Positions 33,220 to 42,724 of a stretch of DNA of 64,000 nucleotides are shown one piece after another. The stretch spans positions 1 through 64,000 of the forward strand of contig CAKZVC010000014.1 of NCBI GenBank assembly GCA_937922235.1, given 5' to 3'. The notes under the pieces are model-generated. The model saw only the letters and a list, made by a program, of their open reading frames with translations. It was not told the origin of the DNA and searched no databases. Position numbers and translations under genes: made by a program. This DNA comes from an uncultured Acidimicrobiales bacterium (GTDB lineage Bacteria; Actinomycetota; Acidimicrobiia; Acidimicrobiales; SHLQ01). Position 1 is the stretch's first letter. Every line of letters starts with the position of its first letter.

Positions 33220-35079
33220 ATGCAGCTCTCGACCATCTCCGGTCCAGACGACCTGGCTGGCCTCACATTCGACGAGCTTGACGCGCTCGCAGAGGAAATT
33301 CGCGAGCTCATCGTCGCATCCGTATCAAAAACTGGCGGCCACCTCGGCTCAAACCTGGGCGCCGTCGAACTGACGATCGCGCTCCACCGCGTCTACGAGT
33401 CGCCCAAGGACATTCTCCTGTGGGACACCGGGCACCAAACCTACGTCCACAAGATGCTCACCGGCCGAGCCAACCAGTTCGAGGTTCTTCGCCAAGCTGA
33501 CGGCATCAGCGGCTATCCATCACGGGAAGAGAGCCAGCACGACTGGATCGAGAACAGTCACGCGTCAACCGTTCTCTCCTACGCCCACGGCCTCGCTACT
33601 GCTGAAGCCTCCGACGTCGGCTCGGGTCGGCGAATCGTCGCAATCATCGGCGACGGAGCGCTCACCGGCGGCATGGCGTACGAAGGCATCAACAACCTCG
33701 GGCATGCCAAGAGCAACGTCACGGTCATCCTCAATGACAACGGCCGCAGCTATGCCCCAACCGTTTCGCTGCTCACCGACTCACTGGTGAAGATTCGATC
33801 GAACCCCGTCTACATGCGCCGTCAGGCAAAGATGGAGAAGATCGCCGAGAACATCCCGTGGGTTGGCGATCACATCGAGCGCAGTATTCAGGCAACGAAG
33901 TCGGCCATCCGCCACATGTGGGAGCCGCCAGCATTCTTCGAGAACCTCGGCGTCCACTACCTCGGCCCGTTCGACGGTCACGACATCGAAGGCCTCGAGG
34001 CTGCCATGCGCAACGCCGAAGAGTTCGACGGGCCCACCGTTGTTCACGTGTTGACTCAAAAGGGCCGCGGCTACGCACCTGCCGAGAACGACCCGATCAA
34101 AAACATGCACGACACGTCGGGAGTGAAGGCCGGTTCGTACACTCAGGCGTTCACCGAGACGCTCATCAAGCTCGCCGAAGAGCACCCCGAGCTCGTCGCC
34201 ATTACCGCGGCGATGCCCGACTCGACCGGGCTGCTTCCGTTCCGTGAACGCTTCCCCGACCGCACCTACGACGTCGGCATTGCCGAACAACATGCCGTCA
34301 CTGCGTCAGCAGGCATGGCTATGGGCGGCCTTCGTCCGGTCGTTGCCGTGTACTCGACCTTTATGTCGCGGGCGTTCGACCAGGTCAACATGGATGTTGG
34401 CTTGCATCGTCAACCCGTGATCTTCTGCCTCGACCGAGCCGGAGTCACCGGCGACGACGGCGCATCACACCACGGCCTCCTCGACATGGTGCTGTTCACC
34501 AAGGTTCCCGGAATGACCGTGTTCGCACCCTCGAGCTATCAAGAACTTCAGGTGCAGCTCACCGACGCGGTCGAGCTCTGCACCGACGGGCCGGCAATGA
34601 TCCGTTGGTCGAAGCTGCCAGCACCATCGGTCACCGAAGCCGAAATCGGCACCGGGCTTCGAGCTCGCAAAGCTCGTGAAGGAACGGACGTGTGCATTCT
34701 CGGCGTGGGCAAGATGTTCGCCGATGCGCTCGAAGCTGCCGACATCTTGGCCGAGAGCGGCATTTCGGCGACCGTCTGGGATCCACGGGTTGTCTCACCA
34801 CCCGACCCGGCCATGATCGAAGACGCCGCATCCCACAAGTTCGTGATCACGGTCGAAGACGGCATTCGCAACGGCGGCGCTGGCGATCACTTCCGCGACA
34901 AGATCGAGTCGCACATGCACTCGACCGGCAAGGACGCGGCGAGCTGTCAGATTCGCGTGCTTGGCATGCCACGCACCTACGTCCCGCACGACAAGCCCGC
35001 CACGATCTTGGCCCGCTATGGCCTCGACGCCGCAGGAATCGTCGCACAGGTGCGCGACGCTCTGTCTCGATCTGCCTAA
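33220..35079 (+). CDS. dxs: 1-deoxy-D-xylulose-5-phosphate synthase
   Basis: A 619-residue thiamine diphosphate enzyme that condenses pyruvate and glyceraldehyde 3-phosphate, the first step of the MEP isoprenoid pathway. The catalytic His is in KTGGHLGSNLG, the thiamine diphosphate motif runs from GDGALTGGMAYEG to NDNG, and the transketolase central domain has DVGIAEQHAVTASAG. Length matches the family. The shikimate-kinase-like gene starts nine bases after its stop. Confidence 0.95.
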   Translation: MQLSTISGPDDLAGLTFDELDALAEEIRELIVASVSKTGGHLGSNLGAVELTIALHRVYESPKDILLWDTGHQTYVHKMLTGRANQFEVLRQADGISGYPSREESQHDWIENSHASTVLSYAHGLATAEASDVGSGRRIVAIIGDGALTGGMAYEGINNLGHAKSNVTVILNDNGRSYAPTVSLLTDSLVKIRSNPVYMRRQAKMEKIAENIPWVGDHIERSIQATKSAIRHMWEPPAFFENLGVHYLGPFDGHDIEGLEAAMRNAEEFDGPTVVHVLTQKGRGYAPAENDPIKNMHDTSGVKAGSYTQAFTETLIKLAEEHPELVAITAAMPDSTGLLPFRERFPDRTYDVGIAEQHAVTASAGMAMGGLRPVVAVYSTFMSRAFDQVNMDVGLHRQPVIFCLDRAGVTGDDGASHHGLLDMVLFTKVPGMTVFAPSSYQELQVQLTDAVELCTDGPAMIRWSKLPAPSVTEAEIGTGLRARKAREGTDVCILGVGKMFADALEAADILAESGISATVWDPRVVSPPDPAMIEDAASHKFVITVEDGIRNGGAGDHFRDKIESHMHSTGKDAASCQIRVLGMPRTYVPHDKPATILARYGLDAAGIVAQVRDALSRSA

Positions 35080-35088
35080 TCTAGGTAG

Positions 35089-35727
35089 GTGTCCGACTCC
35101 CTTCGCCCCAACATCGTGCTCACCGGCCCTGCAGGCAGCGGAAAGAGCACGATCGGGCGTCGAATTGCCACGCTGACAAGCCGCGAGTTCGTCGACCTTG
35201 GTGCCGAACTTGTGGCCAAATTTGGCGACGTCCGCGAGCTGGAGGACGACCACCGACTTGAGGTCGAACAGGAGCTCGTCAAGGACTACGCACCAAAGCG
35301 CAACCTGGTCATCGCCACAACGCCAACAACGTTCCTCGACAACGAGAACATCGTGTCGATGCTTGGCGCCGAGGTCTATCACCTCACCGCATCGACCGAA
35401 GAGCTCGCGAAGCGTGTGATGGCCGATGGCCTTGCGATGCGGCCCGAGCTCGCCGAAGCCGACGATCTGAACGCCGCCATCGATGCGCTTCGTGACGAGC
35501 GGAGTGAGGTCTACAACAAGTTCCCGACGATCGACACGACCGATCAGTCGATTGAACAGAGCATCGATGCTCTTCGTGCGGCTGGCGCCGATGTCGAGGA
35601 ACCGATGGTCATGGGCGAACCGCTTTCCGCAGGCGGCACCGACGCGCAAACCCGGGTCTTCTATTTCGCTATTGCGATCTGCCTGGCGATCGCAATCGTT
35701 CTGTTCATCCTCGTCTTGTCGTTCTAA
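35089..35727 (+). CDS. Shikimate-kinase-like P-loop protein with C-terminal membrane anchor
   Basis: A 212-residue protein starting with GTG. Residues 8-170 look like a shikimate kinase fold: P-loop GPAGSGKST (13-21), a switch strand FVDLGAELVAKFG, DDHRLEVEQELVKD and ALRDERSEVYNKF. The DxD of true shikimate kinase is changed (DLG), and the usual RxxF is not clear, so shikimate phosphorylation is doubtful. Residues about 190-210 form a membrane helix (FYFAIAICLAIAIVLFILVL), which is foreign to the family. Coupled to dxs; function unknown. Confidence 0.75.
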   Translation: MSDSLRPNIVLTGPAGSGKSTIGRRIATLTSREFVDLGAELVAKFGDVRELEDDHRLEVEQELVKDYAPKRNLVIATTPTTFLDNENIVSMLGAEVYHLTASTEELAKRVMADGLAMRPELAEADDLNAAIDALRDERSEVYNKFPTIDTTDQSIEQSIDALRAAGADVEEPMVMGEPLSAGGTDAQTRVFYFAIAICLAIAIVLFILVLSF

Positions 35728-35754
35728 GGAACGAACGCTCTACTGAGGCAACGC

Positions 35755-37382
35755 TCACTCGGTGAGCGGCACCCGAACCAGTCTCGCCTCTTCGAAGTCG
35801 AAGTTGATTCGAACGATGGCGTAGTCGTTTGTCGCCAGAAGAACGTCAGCATTCTGGGCGTCGATAACGGCGAGCTCTTTGATGATCGTTCCATCCGGCC
35901 GCAAGAAGATCCACCGTCCCCCGGTTGTTCCAAGCGTTAACGATCCGTCGCTGGTCATCGACCACAACGCAAAGCGCATGTCATCGTCGTTCACGAGCAA
36001 CGTCGATTCCCAAGCGATATACGGCTCTCGAGCCGACAAGAGGTTCACCCCGCCCGACGGACTCGACTCGATCAGCAGCGCGACGTCGTCGCTTGTCCGA
36101 CCCAGTACCCCCACCGACGCACCACCGATCGAATCGACATCAGCGAGCACTGACGTGGAGGCATCGGCTGTCGCTCGATTAATGCTCCAACTACTTGGTT
36201 CGACAGCGCCTGAAGTGCAGAACTGACGACTCTCCCCGAATACCGCGCTTAGGTAGGTCGATCCGAACACTCGGCCGAGGCCGACCGCGTTGACCCGACG
36301 CTCAGAGATCGTGTTGGCGTCCGTGACCCCGTCGTTCTCAGCAGGTCGTTCCTGAAAGATCAGATTCTGTGTTTCGTTCAGCCCACTCCGGAACTGCGAG
36401 ACGCACTCCTTGATGTACCCGCTCTCACGAAAGAGGTCGGGAGCGTCGTATTGGTTCAGCTCTCCCAACAGGTTCCCGTCGCAGTCGGTGAGCAGAGCCA
36501 CCCTTGTTCCGCCGATGTTCGTGTGCTCGGCATCGCACACGCGGCTGGCACGCTCGGGCTGCAGCACCCCGTCAAAGAAACTGAGCAGACCGGCAATGTC
36601 GGGTTCCTCGGTCATTCGAATCGTCGGTAGCACCACGGCATTGGAACCAATGGCGGCATAGAACGCCTCTCCGTCTCCCGTCATCGGGGCGAACGTCTGC
36701 GATGGTTGCCACTTATCACCATCGAGGCTGTCAAAGAAGTCGATCTCGTAGGTCCTGTCGAGTAGATCGAGATCGGAGTCGATCGGTGCGCTCGTCGTAA
36801 CTGCTGCGACGAGGCGGTCTGCCGACAAACCAAGCCCAACCACGCGACGCTCGGCATCGACAACGACCGTTTCCCATTCGAGACCGTCGCTCGACCTGGC
36901 AAGCACAAAGTCCGAGGTTTCGACATCGAAGATGGTCCCAAACCACTCCGAGTTGAAGGAGACCAGATCTAAGAAGAAGGTCCCCGGAAGTGCTGCAGAT
37001 GTGAACTCTTCGATTGGCGATATTGGGGCGCCGAGCTCCGATCGGTCGACGGGCGTCGCCAACGGGAGAATAACTGGTGCGGTTGTGGTTGTCTCCTCCG
37101 TAGGGCTGACCGAAGTCGGCGTGACCTCGGCAACCTGCGGCACGCTGGTCGTCGGTGAGATAGCGGTGCCGTCGGCGGCCTGCCCCGACTCGGGGGCAAG
37201 CCAAACAGGGCGCCGCCAACGAGCGCCACGATCGCAATCACCGCGGCGATAGCTACTGCAGACGAGCCCGACCCGCTTGCACTTGGCACGTCTGGAATTG
37301 GCGCGTCCGGTGAGGCGCCATCGACCTCGATCCGTACGGACGGCAGCGGCGCGTTCGAACCGTCGCTCGTCTCGTGCTCCAT
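35755..37382 (-). pseudogene. Frameshifted membrane-anchored protein of unknown function
   Basis: Two frames make one plausible protein. The first starts MEHETSDGSNAPLP at 37382, runs through a basic-free cytoplasmic stretch to one membrane helix (VAIAAVIAIVALVGGALFG), then breaks down. The second frame continues APESGQAADGTAISP, a Thr/Pro-rich linker and about 430 residues of beta-rich secreted domain to the stop at 35755. The frames join if the run of five G at 37192-37196 (C on the coding strand) had one more base. Either a sequencing error, a real mutation or slippage explains it. Plan resembles other surface proteins here. Confidence 0.75.
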
Positions 37383-37495
37383 GCAACTCAGAGTACGTGG
37401 AGCGTGCGGAAGACTTGAGATGGCGTGAGTAATAGTTCCGCCAGAAGTCTCGCTGATGCCGATGGGTTCAGTACCGGAAGTGGTACACCTATTCG

Positions 37496-38890
37496 ATGCA
37501 ACAAACCCCCTTTGGGCGCCTTCTCGCCCTCCTTCTCGCCCTTTCGCTCGCTGCAATTGCCTGCACTTCCTCCGACACTGGCGACGCTGCTTCGACCACC
37601 AGTGACAACGAGTCGAGCATCGCCGGCGATGACAACGGCGAGCCCGATGACCCGAGCGAAGCTGACGACGTCGAGGCGCCGGTATTCGATGGCCCCGTCG
37701 ACCCCGAGAGCGCTCGTGAGCTCGTCCAGCGTTTGACCGGGCTAGAGGTCGAGGGTGACCCCCTCACTTGTCTTGTTAGCAATGCTGACGATGACGTTGC
37801 ACTGAGCTCGGTGCTGAACGGTTGGCAGGAAGAGACCTTCCAGTTCACTCCCGAGGCATACACCGTTCTGACGGTCAACGTGCATGACTGCGTCGACCCC
37901 GTAACCCTCAGCGGCACGCTGATCGGCCTTGCCGGCGGGTCCGGCGATGCTGCCGACTTTGCGACCTGTCTGACCACCGAGTTCGGCGACGAACAAAACG
38001 GCGACCTTGCCTACGTTGGTCTCTCCGCACTGCAGGTGAACTTCCCGGTTCCTGAAGGCGCTCAGGACGCAACCGTTGCCGCTGCGGCGAACTGTGTTAC
38101 CAACGACATCCTCGCGGGCCAGCTCGGTGCCTCACGCGAGCAAGCTGCGGGCTTCACGGTTGAGGTCGACCGCGACTGTGTTGCGAACGGCCTAGACGAA
38201 TCGTTCCGCACCACCTTCTGGGAGGGCATCGTCACCAACGATCCGGCGACGAACCCCGAGCTCGAACCGCTCTTGGAAGAGTGCAGCAGCACGTTCGATA
38301 GCGGATTGCCGAAGGAGATCCCAGCTGACTTTGTCGAGTTCGCTGGCGAAGGCGTCCTTGCCGGTGTCGATCCGTTGACCCGCAACGGCGCATATTCCGA
38401 AGCACCATCGATGAGGCTTGAAGATGGCGTCGACTATCAGGCAGTCATCACCACCGACGACGGCGAGATCGTCATCGACCTCTACGAGGACACAGCGCCG
38501 ATCACCGTGAACTCCTTTGTGGCACTAGCGCAGGACGGCTACTACGACCAGACGATCTTCCATCGTGTGCTCGATGGGTTCATGGCCCAAGCTGGCGACC
38601 CAACCGGCACCGGCTCAGGCGGGCCCGGCTACTCCTTCGAAGATGAGGAGAGCGGCCTGACGGCAATCGATCGACGCGGCCTTCTTGCCATGGCGAACTC
38701 AGGCCCCGACACCAACGGCAGCCAGTTCTTCATCACCCTCGACGCGGCCGATTGGCTCGACGGGCTCCACACCGTGTTCGGCGAGGTCATCGAAGGCGAC
38801 GACGTACTTGCCGCTATCCAGCTTCGTGACCCGCAGGCGCCGACCAGCCGAGGCGAGAGCTTGCTCTCCATCGAGATCCGCACCGTCTAG
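37496..38890 (+). CDS. Lipoprotein with C-terminal cyclophilin peptidyl-prolyl isomerase domain
   Basis: A 464-residue exported protein. The signal ends at the lipid-attached Cys23 (LAAIAC), an acidic linker follows, then about 230 residues of unassigned domain with several Cys, and a cyclophilin domain at about 305-464. The isomerase core is intact: FHRVLDGFMAQAGD (with Arg and Phe of the active site), GSGGPGYSFEDE, NGSQFFIT and WLDGLHTVFGEV. It should assist folding of proline-containing proteins outside the membrane. It diverges from the frameshifted gene with 113 bp between. Confidence 0.9.
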   Translation: MQQTPFGRLLALLLALSLAAIACTSSDTGDAASTTSDNESSIAGDDNGEPDDPSEADDVEAPVFDGPVDPESARELVQRLTGLEVEGDPLTCLVSNADDDVALSSVLNGWQEETFQFTPEAYTVLTVNVHDCVDPVTLSGTLIGLAGGSGDAADFATCLTTEFGDEQNGDLAYVGLSALQVNFPVPEGAQDATVAAAANCVTNDILAGQLGASREQAAGFTVEVDRDCVANGLDESFRTTFWEGIVTNDPATNPELEPLLEECSSTFDSGLPKEIPADFVEFAGEGVLAGVDPLTRNGAYSEAPSMRLEDGVDYQAVITTDDGEIVIDLYEDTAPITVNSFVALAQDGYYDQTIFHRVLDGFMAQAGDPTGTGSGGPGYSFEDEESGLTAIDRRGLLAMANSGPDTNGSQFFITLDAADWLDGLHTVFGEVIEGDDVLAAIQLRDPQAPTSRGESLLSIEIRTV

Positions 38891-38956
38891 ACACCCGTTC
38901 GCGGCATCAGATGCCGATCCCTCACAACTGAACTCGTCGAAGTTGGGCGTGCAAGA

Positions 38957-40333
38957 ATGCGCCCTATGGCAGGTAACGACGTCCTCGGATCCGAATCAGC
39001 ATTAACTCGTCAGTCGATCGAGCTCATGCAGCAGATGATTCGCAACAAGTGTGTCAACGATGGGACCGACGACACCGGTCACGAAACGCGCAACGCCGAC
39101 ACGCTCCGTCAAGTCATCGAAGGCCCAGGCATGGACTCGATCACCGTCGAGCCCGTGCCCGACCGCGGTTCGATCGTTGCACGCATCGAGGGGTCGGACC
39201 CCAACGCCCCGAGCCTCTGTCTGATGGGCCACACCGACGTCGTGCCAGCCAACCCCGACGGATGGACGCACGACCCCTTCGGCGGCGAGCTCATCGACGG
39301 CGAGATCTGGGGCCGTGGCGCCGTCGACATGTTGAACCTCACATCGTCGATGGCCGTGGCCTTTCGCCATCTGGCCGACACCAACTTCCAGCCAAAGGGC
39401 GACCTCATCTTCTTTGGCGTCGCCGACGAGGAGGCCGGTTCTCAAGCAGGTGCCCAGTGGTTCCAGGAGAACCAGTGGGACGACGTCAAAGCCGACTATG
39501 TCCTCACCGAGAGCGGGGGCATCCACCTGGGCGACCCTGAGCGCCCGTCCATCGTCATGAATGTGGGCGAGAAGGGCATCGAGTGGCGTCGGATTCGGGT
39601 CAAGGGCACGCCCGGCCATGGGTCGCGACCCTTCCGTTCCGACAATGCGCTCGTGCGCGCAGCAGCGGTGGTCCAGAAGCTGTCGGAGTACCGGCCGCAA
39701 CCAAAGTTCCACGAGCTGTGGCGCCAGCAAGTGCAGTCGTTTGGGCTCGATGACGAGACCAGTGCCATGCTGCTCGACCCGAAGCAGATCACGAACTATC
39801 TCGCCGAGTATCCCATCGAGAGCTTGGCCAGCCACCTCTACAGCTGCACGCACACCACGTTCTCGCCAAACGTCGTCACTGTTCCGCACGAACAGAAGAC
39901 CAACACGATCCCCGACGTCATCGATATCGAGGTCGACATTCGCACGCTCCCTGGCGAAACCCAGGAAGACATCGAGGCACACCTTCGCGACGCCCTTGGC
40001 GACCTGGCCGACCAGGTCGAGTACGAGGTGATCATCAGCCATCAATCACACATGAGCCCGACCACCACTCCGCTGTGGGATTCGATGGCCAATGCGGTGA
40101 ACCGCCAGTTCCCAACGGCTGAGCTGTCTCCGCACCTGATCGTGGGCTTTACCGATTCCCGGATCTACCGGGACATGGGCTCGGTGGCATACGGTGCGGG
40201 CCTGTTCAGCCCAAGCCTCGACCCGTTCTCGTTCAGCGATCGGTTCCATGGCAACGACGAGCGCATCGATGTCGAGTCGATGGCGTTGACGACACAGTTC
40301 TTTATCGACGTGACGAGAGACTTCCTGGGATGA
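38957..40333 (+). CDS. M20 family metallopeptidase
   Basis: A 458-residue dinuclear zinc peptidase/amidohydrolase. Metal ligands are seen in LMGHTDVVP (His), GRGAVDM (Asp), the catalytic pair DEEAGS and the later C-terminal His region. The central dimerisation domain begins near KGTPGHGSRPF. Members cut dipeptides or N-acyl amino acids; this one is of the longer carboxypeptidase/succinyl-diaminopimelate-like group. MRPMAGND gives two start choices, 38957 or 38966. The next gene overlaps its stop by four bases. Confidence 0.9.
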   Translation: MRPMAGNDVLGSESALTRQSIELMQQMIRNKCVNDGTDDTGHETRNADTLRQVIEGPGMDSITVEPVPDRGSIVARIEGSDPNAPSLCLMGHTDVVPANPDGWTHDPFGGELIDGEIWGRGAVDMLNLTSSMAVAFRHLADTNFQPKGDLIFFGVADEEAGSQAGAQWFQENQWDDVKADYVLTESGGIHLGDPERPSIVMNVGEKGIEWRRIRVKGTPGHGSRPFRSDNALVRAAAVVQKLSEYRPQPKFHELWRQQVQSFGLDDETSAMLLDPKQITNYLAEYPIESLASHLYSCTHTTFSPNVVTVPHEQKTNTIPDVIDIEVDIRTLPGETQEDIEAHLRDALGDLADQVEYEVIISHQSHMSPTTTPLWDSMANAVNRQFPTAELSPHLIVGFTDSRIYRDMGSVAYGAGLFSPSLDPFSFSDRFHGNDERIDVESMALTTQFFIDVTRDFLG

Positions 40334-40929
40334 ACGGGGCGGCAGACCAACCCGCACACACCACCCCCACCGACCCGGACGAACCGAGCGACGTGGACAA
40401 CACAGCTGTGGAAACCAGGTGGGTCGTGATTACCGGCCCACCGTCGTCTGGCAAGACCACGTTGGTCAACGTGTTCGCAGAAGCTGGCGAGAAGACGTCA
40501 GCTGACAGCACTCGCCAGCTGATCGCGGATGTGACTGCGTCGGGTCGTGATGCCGAGGAGTTTCGGTTTGCCGATGACTTCCAGCCTCGGGTGCTCAAGG
40601 CGATGATGGCAGCCGAGGACCTGCTCGATCCGAACGATCGTGTCTTCCTCGAATACGCGCTGCCGTGCAACATTGCGTTTCACCGCACTGAGGGCCTCGA
40701 GCTCACCCCTGGGCTCGCTCAAGCCGCGGTTCGATCTCGCTACGCCGCAGTGTTCATCCTCGACCCTGTTGGGTGGGAGAACGACGAGCAGCGCGTCGAA
40801 GACGCCGCGTACCAGGCTGCCGTGCACAAGCACATGTTCGATGTGTACCGCGAGCTCGGTTACGAGCCAATCGCCGTTCCCCCACTAACGCCTGCAGAAC
40901 GCCTCGCCTTCGTCCAACAACACATCTGA
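40330..40929 (+). CDS. Small P-loop ATPase (AAA_28/NadR-kinase-like)
   Basis: A 199-residue protein with a disordered first 28 residues, a Walker A loop GPPSSGKTT (about 37-45) and a lid and base-binding pattern close to AAA_28 or the kinase part of NadR (TSADSTRQLIADV, VFILDPVGWENDEQR). It may phosphorylate a nucleoside or similar small molecule. The start overlaps the M20 peptidase stop (ATGA), so the two are coupled, although no common pathway is obvious. Confidence 0.8.
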   Translation: MNGAADQPAHTTPTDPDEPSDVDNTAVETRWVVITGPPSSGKTTLVNVFAEAGEKTSADSTRQLIADVTASGRDAEEFRFADDFQPRVLKAMMAAEDLLDPNDRVFLEYALPCNIAFHRTEGLELTPGLAQAAVRSRYAAVFILDPVGWENDEQRVEDAAYQAAVHKHMFDVYRELGYEPIAVPPLTPAERLAFVQQHI

Positions 40930-40949
40930 AGGATTTCGAACTGGAACAG

Positions 40950-41693
40950 CTATCCGGCTAGCGGCTCCTGGTCCACGACTTCCACCAGGGGATCGCCCTC
41001 TGGGCCAACTTTGAACAGCCCGAAGAGCGCCAGCATGCCGTCGCCGTCGGCAAAGTGTTGGCGAAGGCGTTCCTGCTCGAGACGATTCAACACCGTGACG
41101 TCGTCACTCGTCGGCGCGACCGGCGAAATTCCATGCTCGTCGGTCAGGCGTGCGAGCGTTCGCTTGTGCTCGTGCAACACGGCCGCTGCGTCAGACTGCT
41201 TTACTACGACCCGCACAACCTGACGGTGGTTGATCATCGGCCGGTTCGCCGTCACGAGCCATCGCCCGTCCTCAAGTTCGGTGGCAAATCCCAGTCGCTT
41301 GCGAAGTACGGTCGCCGCAATAAGGGAATCGGGTGAGTTGAACAATGCCAAGGGCTTGCTGTCCATCAGCCTGCTGTTGAGGCGGAGCACCGACAGCGGG
41401 TGCAGCTCGAAGCCAAGATCCTCAAGTTGTTGAGTTCGCCGTACGAACGACGTGGACGGCGACCCAATGAACTCACTCAGGGTCAGTTCTTGGTGTGCGT
41501 AGTCATACAGCAGCTTCCGATAGCGCCACAGGTAGGGGGCCAACGATGCGGCTAACACAACCACGAGCGACAGCGGTCCCAAGACCTTGGCCGTGAACGG
41601 AGTGAGCACGAAGATCACCAGAATCGAACACGCGACGACCCCGATTATCTCTTTCTGGTACCGAGACAGCTCACGATTCGATGGTCCTGCCAT
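40950..41693 (-). CDS. Membrane protein of unknown function
   Basis: A 247-residue protein. Two membrane helices near the N-terminus (about 15-34 and 38-55, VACSILVIFVLTPFTAKVLG and SLVVVLAASLAPYLW) are followed by about 190 cytoplasmic residues with alpha/beta features (ATVLRKRLGFATELEDGRWLV) and an acidic C-terminus. I do not recognise the family. It converges with the P-loop ATPase gene (21 bp between stops) and is transcribed away from nothing obviously linked. Confidence 0.72.
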   Translation of the reverse strand: MAGPSNRELSRYQKEIIGVVACSILVIFVLTPFTAKVLGPLSLVVVLAASLAPYLWRYRKLLYDYAHQELTLSEFIGSPSTSFVRRTQQLEDLGFELHPLSVLRLNSRLMDSKPLALFNSPDSLIAATVLRKRLGFATELEDGRWLVTANRPMINHRQVVRVVVKQSDAAAVLHEHKRTLARLTDEHGISPVAPTSDDVTVLNRLEQERLRQHFADGDGMLALFGLFKVGPEGDPLVEVVDQEPLAG

Positions 41694-41731
41694 ACCTACC
41701 GGTCGACGCCCGTAGCAACTGCCTTGAGAAA

Positions 41732-42652
41732 CTAGCCGCGCTGTTTTCGGCTGGCGATGAACGCTCCGACGATGGTGAGCGCTGCGCCGATAATGGCGAG
41801 GAGCCGCACGTCATCGTTTCGAATCGTCACGCCGAGGATGAGAGACACCACCGGGATCAGGTAGGTGATGAACGAGGCTCGAATCGGGCCGACCCGGCCG
41901 ACGAGCGTCGACATGATCCAGTACGCCGAGCCCGTGCCGACAGCACCGAGGAAGATCACGGCCAAGACCGGCACGGCCGAGAACTCGTTCTCGCCGAAGT
42001 TCCAGAGCCCAAACGGCAGCACCCACAACGTGGCGAGGCTGAGCACTGCGCTCATCGTGACGATGGCGCCGTACTTTGCTTGCAAGGGAGCGGCGACGTT
42101 GAGGGCAAAGCCGTAACAGACCGTCGCCGCGAGCACCATCAGCACGCCTTTGAGCTCGGTGCTCGTGCCACTGCCGGTCGAGCCGAGGCTGATCAGCACG
42201 ATGCCGATGAACCCGATGGCGATCCCAAGAAGCTGCATGCCTTTGGGGACCACCTTCACGAGCAACGCCGAAACGACACCGGCGAACACGGGCGTTGCCC
42301 CATTCAACAAGCCGGTGACGGCCGAGTTGATGTGTTCCTGGGCGAGGGGAAAGAGCGTGAACGGGATGCCGACCCAGAGGAAGGAGAGGATGACGATCGT
42401 TGCGCGGTCTTCGGCTTCGATCGTTGGAAGGTCAGATGACAACGCCCGAAAGACCCACAGCGTTGCTGCGCCAAGACCAACTCGGCCAAGCGTGACAAGG
42501 CCAGGGGTAAGCCCCTCCAACGCCTCGGCGATGAGCAAGAACGACGATCCCCAAATGAGCGACACACCGACGAACAACGCCCAATCGAGCGAGCTGAACT
42601 CGCCCTCGTTTTGTGCGGTTGCCCGAGCGATTGTGGGCGACGTTTTTGCCAT
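41732..42652 (-). CDS. EamA/DMT-family transporter
   Basis: A 306-residue inner-membrane protein with two EamA repeats, about ten helices (LDWALFVGVSLIWGSSFLLI, the second repeat from LKGVLMVLAATVCYGFAL). MAKTSPTIARATAQ at 42652 is the start; the frame remains open another 240 codons upstream but that part is antisense to the esterase gene. Drug/metabolite transporters export amino acids or other small molecules; the substrate is unknown. It diverges from the esterase gene with 72 bp between starts. Confidence 0.9.
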   Translation of the reverse strand: MAKTSPTIARATAQNEGEFSSLDWALFVGVSLIWGSSFLLIAEALEGLTPGLVTLGRVGLGAATLWVFRALSSDLPTIEAEDRATIVILSFLWVGIPFTLFPLAQEHINSAVTGLLNGATPVFAGVVSALLVKVVPKGMQLLGIAIGFIGIVLISLGSTGSGTSTELKGVLMVLAATVCYGFALNVAAPLQAKYGAIVTMSAVLSLATLWVLPFGLWNFGENEFSAVPVLAVIFLGAVGTGSAYWIMSTLVGRVGPIRASFITYLIPVVSLILGVTIRNDDVRLLAIIGAALTIVGAFIASRKQRG

Positions 42653-42724
42653 GGGTGCAGTCTCTCGTGGGTTCGACAGAAACACGAGCGGGAATCGGAC
42701 ACACAGCTCTGCTAAACCAACGGG

